A stretch of DNA of 64,000 nucleotides from Chloranthus sessilifolius (taxonomy: Eukaryota; Streptophyta; Magnoliopsida; Chloranthales; Chloranthaceae): positions 9,437,501-9,501,500 of the forward strand of contig CM037596.1 of the NCBI GenBank assembly GCA_021018995.1. The letters are read 5' to 3'. The position numbers and the translations under genes are program-made. This document shows positions 46,368-57,485 of the stretch, piece by piece. The notes under the pieces were generated by a model. The model ran no database searches and was not told where the DNA came from. It was given only the letters and a program-made list of their open reading frames with translations. Numbering within the stretch: position 1 is the first letter of the stretch; the number at the start of each line of letters is the position of its first letter.

Positions 46368-48356
46368 TTGCGACAGCTTTGCTTCTAGAATCTATCAAAT
46401 CAGGCAGTAGATTTCCCCAACTAGACAGGGAGCCTCTAAAATAAATGGCTTCTTGTGTAATTAAGAAATGTAACTACACTTGACCCTAGCTGTTGAAACT
46501 TAAACACACATGGGTTACATGAGTCAGAGATCTCTAAATCATGCTTAAAAACAATATGGTGTCGCACTATGCATGCCACATGGAATCAAAATATAAGAAT
46601 AATATCTACTCGAGGCAGTTGTTGCCCTTAGAGTTTTGGTGGATGAAAATATAAGTATTCATTTTGAAATTGGGTGAATTGGAGCTCGCATTAACAGTCA
46701 TATGAAAAAAGCCTTCACCATCCATTTTTATTCCATATTTCCATATGGTACACTTCTTAGGCATATGTAAATCATCGTCCTCATCTTAATCGTCATGACC
46801 TTATCCCATATATCTGGGGTTGACTTTCTAAGCATTATTTCTCCACCATTTTTTTTATTTTTATTTTTATTTTATTATTGCGACTTCTCAATCCTTTATG
46901 TCCCTTTTCGCTCCTTCGCTGTCAATCTTCATTGATCTTCATATTCTCCTAGTATTGGTAGTTTGTTAACTTTTAGTACAAGGTATGCTTTTGGCCTTAG
47001 ATGATTATATTCAAACAACATCAAACAATATTGCATGATTTTTCTTTTATAGGTATCATTCTCAAACATTATTCTTCTTATGTACTTATTTCTAATGTTA
47101 TTCTTTCTCGTTACTCCATACATCCATCTTAAAAAAAAGCATCCTAGTCACTTATAATTTATCTCTTAATACTTTTTGATAGTCCAACATTTTGCATCAT
47201 AAAATATTGTTGGTCTAACTATATCTTACCAAAATGTTCATTCTAGTACAACTCTTAGATGATTTTGATTCTACATGGCACATCTCAAACATGATTATGA
47301 GCATACATCAAACATGGTTCTTAGATCACTTTTCGAGATCTGTCTAATGTGGAATCAAAATGTATGCCCATATTCTCAAGATATGTTATGTGGAAGATTG
47401 GAGTGAAAAATAATCTCCATCATTGTATTCAAAATAATAAAGTTTTAAGCACATGAAAATGGGGATGAGAAGGAAGAATCTTGGAGAACTCTCTTTGAGG
47501 TACGACATGATCATGTTCATTTTTTGAAATGTGTGCCACATGCAATCAAAATCTGGCCATGTGATAATAGGGCTATGATATCAAAATCTATTATGTCCAA
47601 GATTGGGATGAAAAATGATTCCATTGTGTGTTTGAAGTCAGTCAATGGTGGAAGCACCTAAAACATGGGTTGCGAAGGAAGAACTGGGAGTTAAAAATTA
47701 AGTTACTGTTTTTTTCATGTTTTTTTAGGGAGCTATTTGTTCCCAATGTAAAGTTAAATGAAGGAATTGTGGGAACAGGCAAACAAAAAGAAAGGAGAGT
47801 TGCCTTTGTTCAATTGAAATTTTTTAGTTCTTTTCAACATGAGACAAAACAAAATAGTAGGTAGATTCCAAGTATATCTACTCTTATATCGCTCCAAAAG
47901 TTTAAAGTTGCTTTTCATTTTAATTAAAAAAAAAAACATTAAACACATGAAGGGTGTCGGTATTTGTAATATAAACACATGAAGGGTATCGGTATTTTTT
48001 CTTCTCAACCTAGGTTTTAAGTAATTAAATGGTTCTTTTAATTAGATGATAGAGACGATTTTTCGCCACAATCTTTAACTTTATGAATCTTGAGATTATG
48101 GGCCTATCATCAAACAGTCAAATATTTATTTTATATGGCACCAGTAGTGGAACCACTAAGGGGTTAGTGTGGGTGTTCGCTTGCCCTGTCTTTCTAAGAG
48201 GTGTAAAAAAAAAAATCCTTACAAGCAAAAATGGTGAAAAATCAGTAAATGAATCATTATCTACACCTATTTATAAAGAGTAAATCTATAATTGTAAATA
48301 ATAAACCACAACATTACTTAACTAAACATGTGGTTCGCACTTATGTTTCTCCCTAA
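46368..48356. other. No gene; scattered MULE-MITE arms
   Basis: Single arms and cores of the GGGTACC-type family lie near 47260-47480 and 47520-47640 (ATCTCAAGATATGTTATGTG, TGTGTGCCACATG-like words). 47930-48000 has a short direct repeat of AACACATGAAGGGTGTCGG / AACACATGAAGGGTATCGG. No coding signal was found. Confidence 0.4.
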
Positions 48357-48724
48357 ATCTCTCATGGGTACCTCTGTTTGCACCTACGCTTTCTCTAAAA
48401 GTGCCCACGTCCCAAATCCCTTGAAAGCCATTGATGATTGCTTCAGATCAGATGCTGGAGAAGTTTTTCACCTCGATCTTCCACAAAATAGATTTTGAGA
48501 TCATGGCTCACCTTTCAAATGGCCCGTTTTCATTTCATGTGTCACAAATCCCAAAAAAATCCTTGAAGCATGTGGCACACACTACAAAAAATGTCGGATA
48601 CGTCGACGGCTGAAATTAATATGCCGTCGGCGTAGGGGAGGATTTGGGCCAACCCTCTACAGCTAACTCGGCAACTACACTTAAGCCCACGACCCTTCAA
48701 TCGGGCCAATATATAAGTGAGTTT

Positions 48725-49080
48725 TTCATCTCCCTTCTCCCTTCTCCCTTCTCCCTTCTCCGATCCCTTCTCTCTTCTTGATCCCCTCATTCCCTCTCGC
48801 TCAAACCCTAAATCTCTCTCGCTCAACCCCTAAATCCCTTTCTCCTTTTCACTTCTCCGCCAACGAGAGTATGAAACCCTAGCTAGCTATTGTCGCCATT
48901 TGAAGCAGTCACTCGAGCCTGAAGAATCAGATTCAATCGACGCCGATCTTTCATTTCATCTACATCCTTCGCCATTGAAGATCTTAGAAATTTTCGGAGT
49001 TAATTGCGCATTAAAAAGGTAGATCTTTGAATTTTGTTTTTTCTCTAAATTCCAATTGCAAAACCCTAACTCCTTCGATT
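48725..49080 (+). promoter_or_regulatory. Captured leader/promoter-like segment
   Basis: A TCTCCCTTC tandem CT-rich tract (48729-48780) is followed by AAACCCTAA-type boxes at about 48803, 48871 and 49063. CT-rich leaders plus telo-box motifs are typical of plant housekeeping-gene 5' regions. A GT donor-like AAAAAGGTAGATC lies at 49015-49027. The parent gene is unknown. It could be the element's own leader. Confidence 0.35.
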
Positions 49081-50763
49081 TGATTTCAGCCTCGAAATCT
49101 CCTCCATTTAGATCTTCAATTGGAGCGAATCAGTGTACCCTGCTTTTTCAGTCACAAGGTCAGTTTCTCCAAATCTTAGAAGATTTGGCGATCTGCTGCT
49201 TAGCCTCTTCGATTTGTTCAACTCGATGTTTTCCTTGCTATCAAATTTATTTTTCTCATTTTCTGCAACTATTTTATTATTATTGTTGTTTTTCCATCTT
49301 TATATATTCTCTTCCTCTTTCGGCAAAATCAAATCGTCCGATCATAAAATTATTGTTTCAGAGGTCAGCTTTATCCAATTCTGTATTTTTGCTTCACATA
49401 TTTCTGTTTTAATATCTGAAGTTGTTCCGATTTTTGTTGATTCTGTTCTTGTATTCAGATTTTTGTTCAAGTTTTTATTTGGTTTTATTTTTGAAGATTT
49501 AACCACTTTATTGATTTTGCGGTATTTATTTTTGGTTGTTGATTTCTTAAAGCGAAGGTAATTATTTTTATATCCTAAAATCCTAGCCCCTTTAAATTTG
49601 ACTTTTTTTAAAATTTTTTTATTTTTATTTTTATTATTTGTAAATTTGACTCTTTGACTTCTTTAAAATCATTTTATTTCTCTAAACCATTTTAATTTTC
49701 TAATTTGTGATTCTCACAGTGTCGACTGCAGGCTTGCACCCCATATACAAAACTCTTTAGTATATGAAATAACCCAAATTGAAGTTTTTGAATCATGTCA
49801 TACCAATATATATGTAGCATTGCATTTATATTGTTTGTTGATCTGTCATAAAAATAATATCTTATGCTATGGTATCTTGACACATACCCAATGTAGGGAC
49901 TTGATTTAGGGCTTGGGTGCCCTGAATACTAGTAAGGCTTTTGGGAATTAGATGGTTGTTGTATATGTTTAGCTTCTGGTATCATTTTTAGGAATTAGTA
50001 TAAGCACCCTTATCTCTCTGTTGAGCTGGTATTAAGTACCTGACCCAAGTGCTAGCAATTCGGGTCAATCTCTTTTTGCCCAAAAGGTCAAGCCTTGAGA
50101 ACACAAATCAGTAAAAGTTCACTTCCCCAATCCAAACTGCTATGAATCACAATTACCTATCAAGCCTGCTTAGGATCAAGCACCACTTGTAATACAACTT
50201 GTATTAGTTTTTAAGGACGTCAATTTTCACATCCCAACTCATTTTTAAAAAAAATTACAAACCACTTTGGCACTAAATTCAGAAACTTATCCTATTCTAA
50301 CACATGTGGCATTGTCTTGGGGAACTTTTAGCCAAAATCAGATCATATTCTTAAATCAAATAAGGTAAGAGTTTATATAGGCTATTTTATATAGGGCACT
50401 TTAGAAAACAATGCCTCAAAAACACAAACTTTTTAACAAAAAGGACCTAACCTCAAACGTTTTAGAAAAATCGATGCTTTCATAGTTTTCTGAAGTTACA
50501 AAATCTGTGAAAGCAACGTTTGACAAGTTTGATAAGAGGAAGATTGACCCATGCACCTCCCTTTGTTCTTTTATTTTTTATTTTTTTTATTTTTATGGAT
50601 AATCGTGGATTCGAGAAAAGCTGTAGTTGAAACCATTAAAGATTTACAGTTTAGTGGATAAAACTCAATGGATATGTGCCATGTGGAACACCATCTAAGC
50701 CATCTAATTTGAAGACCATGACAGTCAAAGGCCATCATTTGATTCAATGGTTGATTGTGTGAA

Positions 50764-50830
<67 letters not shown>

Positions 50831-51635
50831 CCTTGGGAACGAAAGTCGATATGAATTAGTGTTAGGTGTTCAGGCCATGCACTGAACGCAGTACATTGGA
50901 CAACCACTCTCTACCAAACTGGTCAACCCTTAGGAGATGCACCCATAGTCATTATTGTCAAATCAGTGATGTCCATAGCATAGAAAGAAGTGTAATGGTT
51001 AATGCCCACAAAAGCTAATGACCCTTTAAGTTCCTCTGTTTCTTGTTTGGAGAAAATGGGCAGCCTTTATTTCACCCTCTCTCTCTCATGGACAATGGAT
51101 AGTCCCCAAAGTAAATGGGGTCCAAAAACCTGGTTTAAAGTGTCACATGTTAAGGACATAGAAAACGTTTTATGAAAGCAGCAAGAGGGGTTCTAAATAT
51201 TATTCATAAAAAAAAGAGAGGTTCTTAATGTGGAGGCTTACCATCCAAGTTGAAAATCTTGGGCTATTTTAGCTACTTTGATGTCTTCTGTGGCATTTGA
51301 CAGGGATCATTGCTCACTCAGCCAAGACAATGAGTTAACTGTTTGTCAACTGTGAATTTATTTGAACTTTGAGATGTTTAAAGATTTTTATGCTCTTTAA
51401 AGACTTGTGTCTCAAAGCCCACTCACTATGCAGCTGAAAAGACTAAACTCATTGTCTGCAATGAGCCACTGGGTCATTGAACGGGTTTACGACTTGGGTT
51501 TGGTTGATGTACCATGAACTTAGATTGATATAGCCTATAAGCTGCAACATGTGAGAGGATGATGTGGTGTGCAACTATGTATGGTTAGGTAGATGAGTTG
51601 CACACGTTGCACTCATGGTTAGGCAAATTAACTTA
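49081..51635. other. CACTA interior, no coding sequence recognised
   Basis: 49100-49700 is T-rich and intron-like, with long Phe/Leu/Ser-rich frames of low complexity. 50560-50760 carries one arm of a long-TIR MITE (ATTTGAAGACCATGACAGTC). 50766-50829 is a (AT)n microsatellite. The remainder is unassigned. Confidence 0.45.
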
Positions 51636-51772
51636 GCATCTCCCAGGTGCAGCCAAGCCGAAGTCGTAACCCAAGAATGTGAATACGTGAGGCTCGTTGA
51701 ATGTGATCCAATGCTTCATCCTGCTTCCAAACTCCCTAAAACACAACTCTGCAAACTTCACATAGTCCTCAC
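51636..51772 (-). pseudogene. Beta-glucosidase (GH1) exon fragment
   Basis: The minus strand encodes a stretch with [17 protein letters not shown] followed by [12 protein letters not shown]. In glycoside hydrolase family 1 the NEP motif contains the acid/base catalytic Glu, and the downstream GY..G..APGRC pattern is also family-typical. The exon is preceded by a good acceptor (TTGTTGTGCAG). It is about 45 residues of a protein usually about 500 long, so only one exon was captured. It ends in a stop right after GRC. It lies inside the CACTA element, antisense to the ACLB and dioxygenase pieces. Confidence 0.8.
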
Positions 51773-52981
51773 TGCACAACAAATTTACAACAACCAACAT
51801 GTCATGACACTTCAAGAGAGAGAGATGAAATATAGGACTGTCAACAGGCATGGTCGGGTTCAGGCCAGGATTTTGATAGGCCCAATTTTATTTAACCTGA
51901 AAACCTAGATCGATGAAAGTTTGGTATGATTCCAGCAGGGGTTTATTTTTTTCAATAGTTATAATGATTAAGTTGGTAATTACTGTCTATACAGCTTAAA
52001 GGTACGGGTGGTGGTGGTGGGGCTGCCGATTTCCAGCCCCACACTTAATGGATTTAAAATGATAGTGTCGTAGTATGCTTTTAAAATGTCGTGGAATGCT
52101 TTCACTTCTGTCTTTAGCTTTCCTGAGCAGTGGTGAGATTTTCTCTTACATGATTTAAATATCAGGTAATGTCATATTACACCGATGCTGCAGATTATCA
52201 AGGTGATTTTGAAGAATCCGGATCCCCCGAAGACAAGTATACTCCTTAACAATGTTAATTTTGGTGCTATTTGTGGGCCTTTTCCAATCACCACTTTTTT
52301 GCGAGTACCTCATGGTTGCCCTGCCGTTTTGCATGCCATCCAACACAGTTGGACTGTGTGATCAGCATCCACCAATGCTGCTACATATAATTTACTCAGT
52401 TGTTTAGAACATTTATATGCCTTTGCTGCATCAGATGGGAGCCCCACCATTTTGCATCAATCAAAACAGTGCATCGTTATTGGGTTCAGGGATTTAAAAA
52501 CAGATATATCGGCAAATAAGCTGGGTCCCATGCCGATACATATATATATATATATATATATCGTCAGCCCAACCGGCTCATATTAAAGTGTGGAATGCTG
52601 TACCTCCATACCAAATTTAAGCTCAAAACTCAAAGTTGTTTAGTTTATAGAAATTTTGGATTACACCTATGTCCAGAGTTGGTTTTAACATAATCTGTCA
52701 AAATTTTTGGAGTGACCTTTGCCCTGAGATCTGTACATTCCTTAAAATCTGTAGGGATATAAACGAAACTTAAAGTATTAAAGTTTTAGAGTGGTTTATG
52801 AGCTTTTCAACGACATATGATATGAAAGATTTGGCTTTGTAGTTTGGGGTAAGGGGCCAAGTCTGAAAATTTTATGAATTTTTAAGTGCTTAGGGGTCAA
52901 GTCTGAAAATTCTGTAATAAGAGCAGTCCATTGTAGACCTAACTTTTCTAACGCCTAGACCTTAAGAGCTGAGTAGGGCTG

Positions 52982-53042
<61 letters not shown>

Positions 53043-54017
53043 CTAGAATGCATCTAAAAATTCCTTTGGTAGGCCCAATGTTACCTAATTCACTGGAATC
53101 AAATTTGGGTTCGGAATTTGCGGTCTACTAGAGCTGGGCGAACCCGGTTCGATGAGTTTTCCCTTATATTAGGAATAGTATATATCTTTGTGATATGTAT
53201 TTAAAATGTAGACTTTATTGCAACAATGTAACGGTAGAGCTGTTGGTTTAAGGAGCATCTGAGTTATGTCAGATCAGAGGATCGACTCGTCTAGTTCACA
53301 CTTTTTGACCTTTATTATATATAAAACAAGAACTAAAGCAGCAATTCAGTGTTGCTTGTAGCGAATTGGGTAACCCTGGGTAGGACCATGAAATCTAGCT
53401 GATAGGAGGAACCTAAAATAGTTGAACATGACAATTATTTTAGGATTGTGTATTCGTTTGGATGCAATAACTTTGTTCATTACATGCTTTTCAATGTTTG
53501 GAAAAAGATTTTCTCTGTGTTGAAACAGACAAATATTTTAAATGAGAAATAGATTCCTTATAGATGTATTGAAAACTTACAGAAGCTCTACGAGTACTGA
53601 GTACATATCCTTATGGCTTATGCAAATATAAATACCTATAATTGTATATTCGCTAATCACTTTTTGACAAGAGACTGATTCAAGAGAGTAAGCCCCTCCT
53701 GTCTCCCCAAAAGGATATTAAAAAAACATGTTTAGTAACTATCAGTCTACTGAAGCTTGTGGCATTGGACTAATATCTTTTTGATTTGCACAGTGATAAG
53801 TGTTTTATTGTTCCTCCCAATTTTTGTAGCTCTGAAAGTAAAGGACGAAACTTATTGGTCATACCTGCTACCTTAGCTTTCGGTATTTGTCTAAATATTC
53901 TCTACTCATTGTTGTGGGAACTCAACCTGTGTTGACTTTGTTATCTCTGGGGGGCTTTTTTACCCCCCTCTTAAAAGGTGTTCATTGTTGAAACTGATGT
54001 CATATTGTATTTTTTAG
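51773..54017. other. CACTA interior, unassigned
   Basis: 52485-52600 has a GATTTAAAAACAGATATATC / CCAACCGGCTCATATTAAAG repeat also seen at 32560-32660. (AT)n tracts lie at about 52540-52561 and 52981-53038. 52150-52480 is GC-richer and might derive from another gene, but I cannot identify it. 53800-54017 looks like an intron leading into the ACLB exon. Confidence 0.4.
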
Positions 54018-54373
54018 GCTGCATTGAGTGCATTGTACGTCATGGCAACAGGACAACTTTTCTCGCGAAATACACAAACATTATTTTACAATTACAAGCA
54101 ACTGCCCATACAACAGATGCTTGATTTCAACTTCCTTTGTGGTGTGTACGGCTGCTCTTATTGTTCTAAACTTGCGCATACGTTTGGATTTATTGTTGTT
54201 GTTGCTAAATGGCTCTTTGATGTCAATATACAGTAATTTAGTAACATTTTCCATTTCTTTATGTTCTTAGGGAGGGAAACACCTTCTGTTGGTGGAATCA
54301 TTAATCCAGGTGCTGAGGGATCCCAGAAACTATTTTTTGGCTAAGAGGAAATTGCCATACCAGTTCATTCAAG
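54018..54373 (+). pseudogene. ACLB: ATP-citrate lyase subunit B, first coding exons (fragment)
   Basis: An exon begins after TTTTTTAG with about 24 bp of leader and an ATG at 54042, encoding MATGQLFSRNTQTLFYN and so on to DFNFLC. After an intron (GT at 54142, AG at 54270) a second exon gives GRETPSVGGIINPGAEG and then EEIAIPVH. This matches the N-terminus of plant ATP-citrate lyase beta chain, the cytosolic enzyme subunit making acetyl-CoA from citrate. Only about 68 of about 610 residues are present. An in-frame TAA at 54342-54344 stands where Gln is expected (LFFG-Q-EEIAIP). A GT donor follows the second exon. It is captured inside the CACTA element and is not functional. Confidence 0.9.
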
Positions 54374-54621
54374 GTACTTTTTTTATTCCATACTTCGCAT
54401 TTAATAATTTTGAGAATGAGATTAATCCTGATTCTAATAGCCTTCAAACTCTCTGTTGTAATTAAACTTGTTTTCTCATTATGCTAATTAAACTTGTTTT
54501 CTCATTTTTCCATTTTTCCCTACTTATATGTTTTGTATTCTTTTTCGCATTTTTGCATTCTACTTACTTTTCTGCTCATCATATCAACCAGAATCCATAT
54601 TTTTTCACTTTGATCCTGCAG

Positions 54622-55137
54622 CATTTCGGGACAGAGAGAGAAATGTTGCCTAATACAACCAGTTCCGACGGAACATGCTAATGATACCTATCACCAAATG
54701 GGAAGACCTCACAGATGACATTCAAGCCATCAATGTCCTACTCGAAGTTTACGGTGATGATGTAGAGAGCTTGGACTTGTTGGTTGGTCTCATGGCAGAG
54801 AAGAAGATCACAGGCTTCGCCATTAGTGAGACGCCATTCTTCATCTTCGTGATCATGGCATCGAGGTACTTACTTATAACATATATATGGCGCTTTATAA
54901 TTTATGTAATATAACATCATTTTGGTTTTTACGGAGATGTTTTGGGTTTCGGGTTTCAGGTTTAGTATTATTAATGCAATTTTATTTTGGGTTTACAGAA
55001 GATTGGAAGCTGATCATTTTTTTACGAGTGATTTCAATGAGGAGACGTATACGGAGGAAGGGCTCAAGTGGGTGAACACAACAGAGAGCTTGAAGGATGC
55101 ATTCCATACTCCGCAGTTTATTCCATACTTTTTTTAA
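54622..55137 (+). pseudogene. DOX: Alpha-dioxygenase C-terminal exons (fragment)
   Basis: The exon 54622-54865 follows TGATCCTGCAG and encodes FRDRERNVA, then YNQFRRN, MIPITKWEDLTDD and GLMAEKKITGFAISET. An intron 54866-54998 (GT..AG) precedes the exon with RLEADHFFTSDFNEE and TYTEEGLKWVNTTESLKD. These are the C-terminal blocks of plant fatty-acid alpha-dioxygenases (pathogen-induced oxygenase, heme peroxidase superfamily), about 110 of about 640 residues. An in-frame TAA at 54651-54653 replaces the Arg expected before YN. The extreme C-terminus after ESLKD diverges and stops at 55137. The heme-binding and catalytic regions are absent. Confidence 0.9.
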
Positions 55138-55408
55138 AGATTAGTTGCGAAGGCAGAGTTTGTATGTGTATGTAATGGCTCCCTTATTATTATTATTATT
55201 GAGATTATATAGCCTGATAATCTTTTGATGTTGGCAGAGAGAGTAATCCCTTTGGCAAAATATATCTATGAATGGAAATTGCTATTTTGATGTTTTTTAA
55301 ACTAAATCAGGAAGCTACTCATTCCAAACATTCTTTACCTGTGTTGGTTCAAAATTCGTGAATTTTTGTGATCTCAGGTTAATCTGAAATCCTACTTTAG
55401 GTTATCAG

Positions 55409-55534
55409 ATGGGCAGAAGCAGCTCCTGGGGACCAGCGGCTTTTAGTTATAGTGCTGGTCAGACCCAGCTTGATGAAGGAAGCAACGGAAGCTATTTCTC
55501 TTTGGTTCTGAAGTCCGCAAAGCAAAGAGCATAA
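55409..55534 (+). other. Short GC-richer open frame, 41 residues
   Basis: A small frame starting MGRSSSWGPAAFSYSAG is GC-richer than its surroundings and lies between the dioxygenase fragment and the CACTA right subterminal repeats. It may be a piece of another captured gene. The family is not recognised, and chance is possible. Confidence 0.2.
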
Positions 55535-55670
55535 GGTTTTTAATTAAAAAATAATGATATCGTCGGCGTAGGTGCGGGAAAATTTAAAAAAATAAAAAAT
55601 ATATTTTTAAAAAAAATTGAAAATATATACGCCGCCGTCAGCGTAGGTGAGGAAATTAAAAGAAAAAAAA

Positions 55671-55685
<15 letters not shown>

Positions 55686-55735
<50 letters not shown>
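55686..55735. repeat. (A)n(AT)n tract inside the CACTA right end
   Basis: A poly(A) run from about 55660 passes into (TA)n. It separates groups of subterminal CCGTCGGCGTAG repeats. Confidence 0.85.
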
Positions 55736-55736
<1 letters not shown>

Positions 55737-56150
55737 TAATTTAAAACCCTACGCCGACAGGTGTAGCCGTCGGCGTAGGACCTCCTTACCCTATGCTGAC
55801 AAAATTATCACCGACGGTTGGAAAAGTCTACGCCGACGGTTGACAGCCGTCGGCCTAAGCTACACCGACGGTTGGAGAACTCTGCGCCGACGGCTGTAGG
55901 TCCCTTTTTTTTGTAGTGACACCTCACACTCAAACGTGAATTAGGGTCATTTTTTGGGGATCTGTAACACATGGAATAAAAAACATACCGTCTGATAAGT
56001 GAGACATAATCTCAAGATCTACTGTGTGGAAGATTGGGCTAAAAAATTATCTTCATCATCTGATTTGAAGCAATCAATGGTTTTCAGGGGTCTGAGACGT
56101 GGTTGCTTTCAAAGAATGCATGGGCACAAATAGAGGTACCCATCTCTCAT

Positions 56151-57314
56151 TTCCAAAAGTAAATATCTTAAGATCATTTCCAAAAGTAAATATCTTAGCA
56201 CACACGCATTTAAGTGCTAAGATTGTTTGACTTTTTTAATCAAATAATAGAAATTATTTTTCGTCCTAATTTTCTATGCTACATATCTTAAGATCATGAT
56301 CCCAAAGTAAAAAATTTCATTAATTTTGGTGAAATTTTGTTAAATTCGTCGAAATTAATGAAATTTTGAAATCCCTGAAATTTCGTTAAAAGTTTTGTCC
56401 AACCCTTATTTCAACGAATTTCTTCGAAATTTGTCTCTATCACTTAGAGCCCGGCTAGATGAAAATTCTGGTTTCATCACTGTATAGCACACATCTCAAA
56501 AAGTGAACATGATCAAGGAACTACAACAAATGTGGTTCTTGGATCACTTGTCGAGATGTGTGCCACGTGAAATCCAAATCAGACCGTTTGATGGTAGGCC
56601 CATGATCGCAAGATCCATGCATGAAAGATTTGAGCGAAAAATGATCACCATTATCTAATTCTAATCAATCAATGATTTAAGCACATGAAACCCAAGTGTG
56701 AAGGAAGAATCTTCGTTTCAAAGTAAAAGTATCAAATATAAATGTCTTGAAAATTCTCTAACTTGAGTGAGATGTAGAAGACTTTAAATATTGCTGGTTG
56801 AACCTGATTTCATCATTTCATGTATAACCAAATTTGTAGCCATTATATAAGAGAGAATCTTAACTGCATGTAATTCAATAAAAATGAAAACTGTGTAAGT
56901 CAAAATTCTCTCTTATCTAATGACTATAAATCTAGTTAAACACAAAATTAGATTCGACCAGTTGGACGTTATCATTGCCCTTGTCAAAGTGGTAGATGAA
57001 AAAGACACTCCAATCAGTCAAAGCTGTTTAAGTGGGAGGGCATCTTTTCGGTAGGCCTCATCCCAAGCATCATGCTAATTGGAGGCTTTAAAAGCACTCT
57101 ATTACAGACTTTTGTTCTGGCTAATTGGAGGCTTTTTAAACCACACTATTACAGGTTTAGAACACTTTTGTTCATTTAATGGAGACCCTCCATGCATGCT
57201 CTTAATAATCTAGTGAAGGTAATGCAATAATTGAGCTTTTTAGCTAAATCCCATGAAAAAAAATATAGATATACATAAATATACAACATTTTAAATCTTG
57301 ATGAAGATATTCCT
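56151..57314. other. No gene; MULE-MITE arms and AAATTTCG repeats
   Basis: A short direct repeat of TTCCAAAAGTAAATATCTTA occurs at 56151-56195. 56265-56700 holds arms of the GGGTACC-type family around a palindromic TTTCATTAATTTTGG / GAAATTAATGAAATTTTG stretch. 57040-57190 has a duplicated CTAATTGGAGGCTTT segment. Confidence 0.4.
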
Positions 57315-57485
57315 TAAAGCATTTAGCACAATGGCCAGGAACAAGAATCACCAAGCGGAGGTCCTGACCTCAATCTCACACCCTATCCTTACTTACCTGA
57401 TACTTGCGATGTGTGAGTGTTGCACATGTACGGGGACTTAGTCGGGCGCTTTAAGAGGCCCGGATACCCCATCATCGAAAAATGA
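57315..57485 (+). mobile_element. tRNA-derived SINE-like element
   Basis: TTTAGCACAATGGCCAGG resembles box A, and CGGAGGTCCTGACCTCAATC lies at box-B distance. The body continues GTGTGAGTGTTGCACATG and ends CCCATCATCGAAAAATG. The structure is that of a plant tRNA-derived SINE. No flanking duplication was determined. Confidence 0.45.

Larger units (their letters stand above)
48580..55918. mobile_element. Pack-CACTA transposon carrying host gene fragments
   Basis: The left end CACTACAAAAAATGTCGG and the right end TCCCTTTTTTTTGTAGTG are CACTA termini. The flanks aca at 48577-48579 and 55919-55921 are the expected 3-bp duplication. Subterminal repeats of CCGTCGGCGTAG type occur near the left end (48600-48640) and about nine times near the right end (55558-55905) in both orientations. 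Length is 7,339 bp. No transposase (TNPD/TNPA-like) frame is visible, so the element is non-autonomous. The interior holds a CT-rich leader with AAACCCTAA boxes, an antisense beta-glucosidase exon, ATP-citrate lyase B exons and alpha-dioxygenase exons, plus several (AT)n tracts. Confidence 0.85.
48366..56141. mobile_element. MULE-type MITE split by a CACTA element
   Basis: The left terminus GGGTACCTCTGTTTGCACC and the right terminus GGGCACAAATAGAGGTACCC are inverted. The flanks atctctcat at 48357-48365 and 56142-56150 are a perfect 9-bp duplication. The arms (CCACGTCCCAAATCCCTTGA versus GGTCTGAGACGTGG) run through the family core. The element proper is about 437 bp (48366-48579 plus 55922-56141). 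The CACTA element at 48580-55918 lies almost at its centre. Confidence 0.85.

Noticed and set aside
49133-49561. 142-codon frame rich in Phe, Leu and Ser within the CACTA element
   Set aside because: Low-complexity T-rich sequence typical of an intron; no start context, no family signature.
48580-55918. Idea that the ACLB and dioxygenase pieces form native genes of this locus
   Set aside because: Both are short terminal fragments with in-frame stops lying between CACTA ends with a target duplication; capture explains them better.
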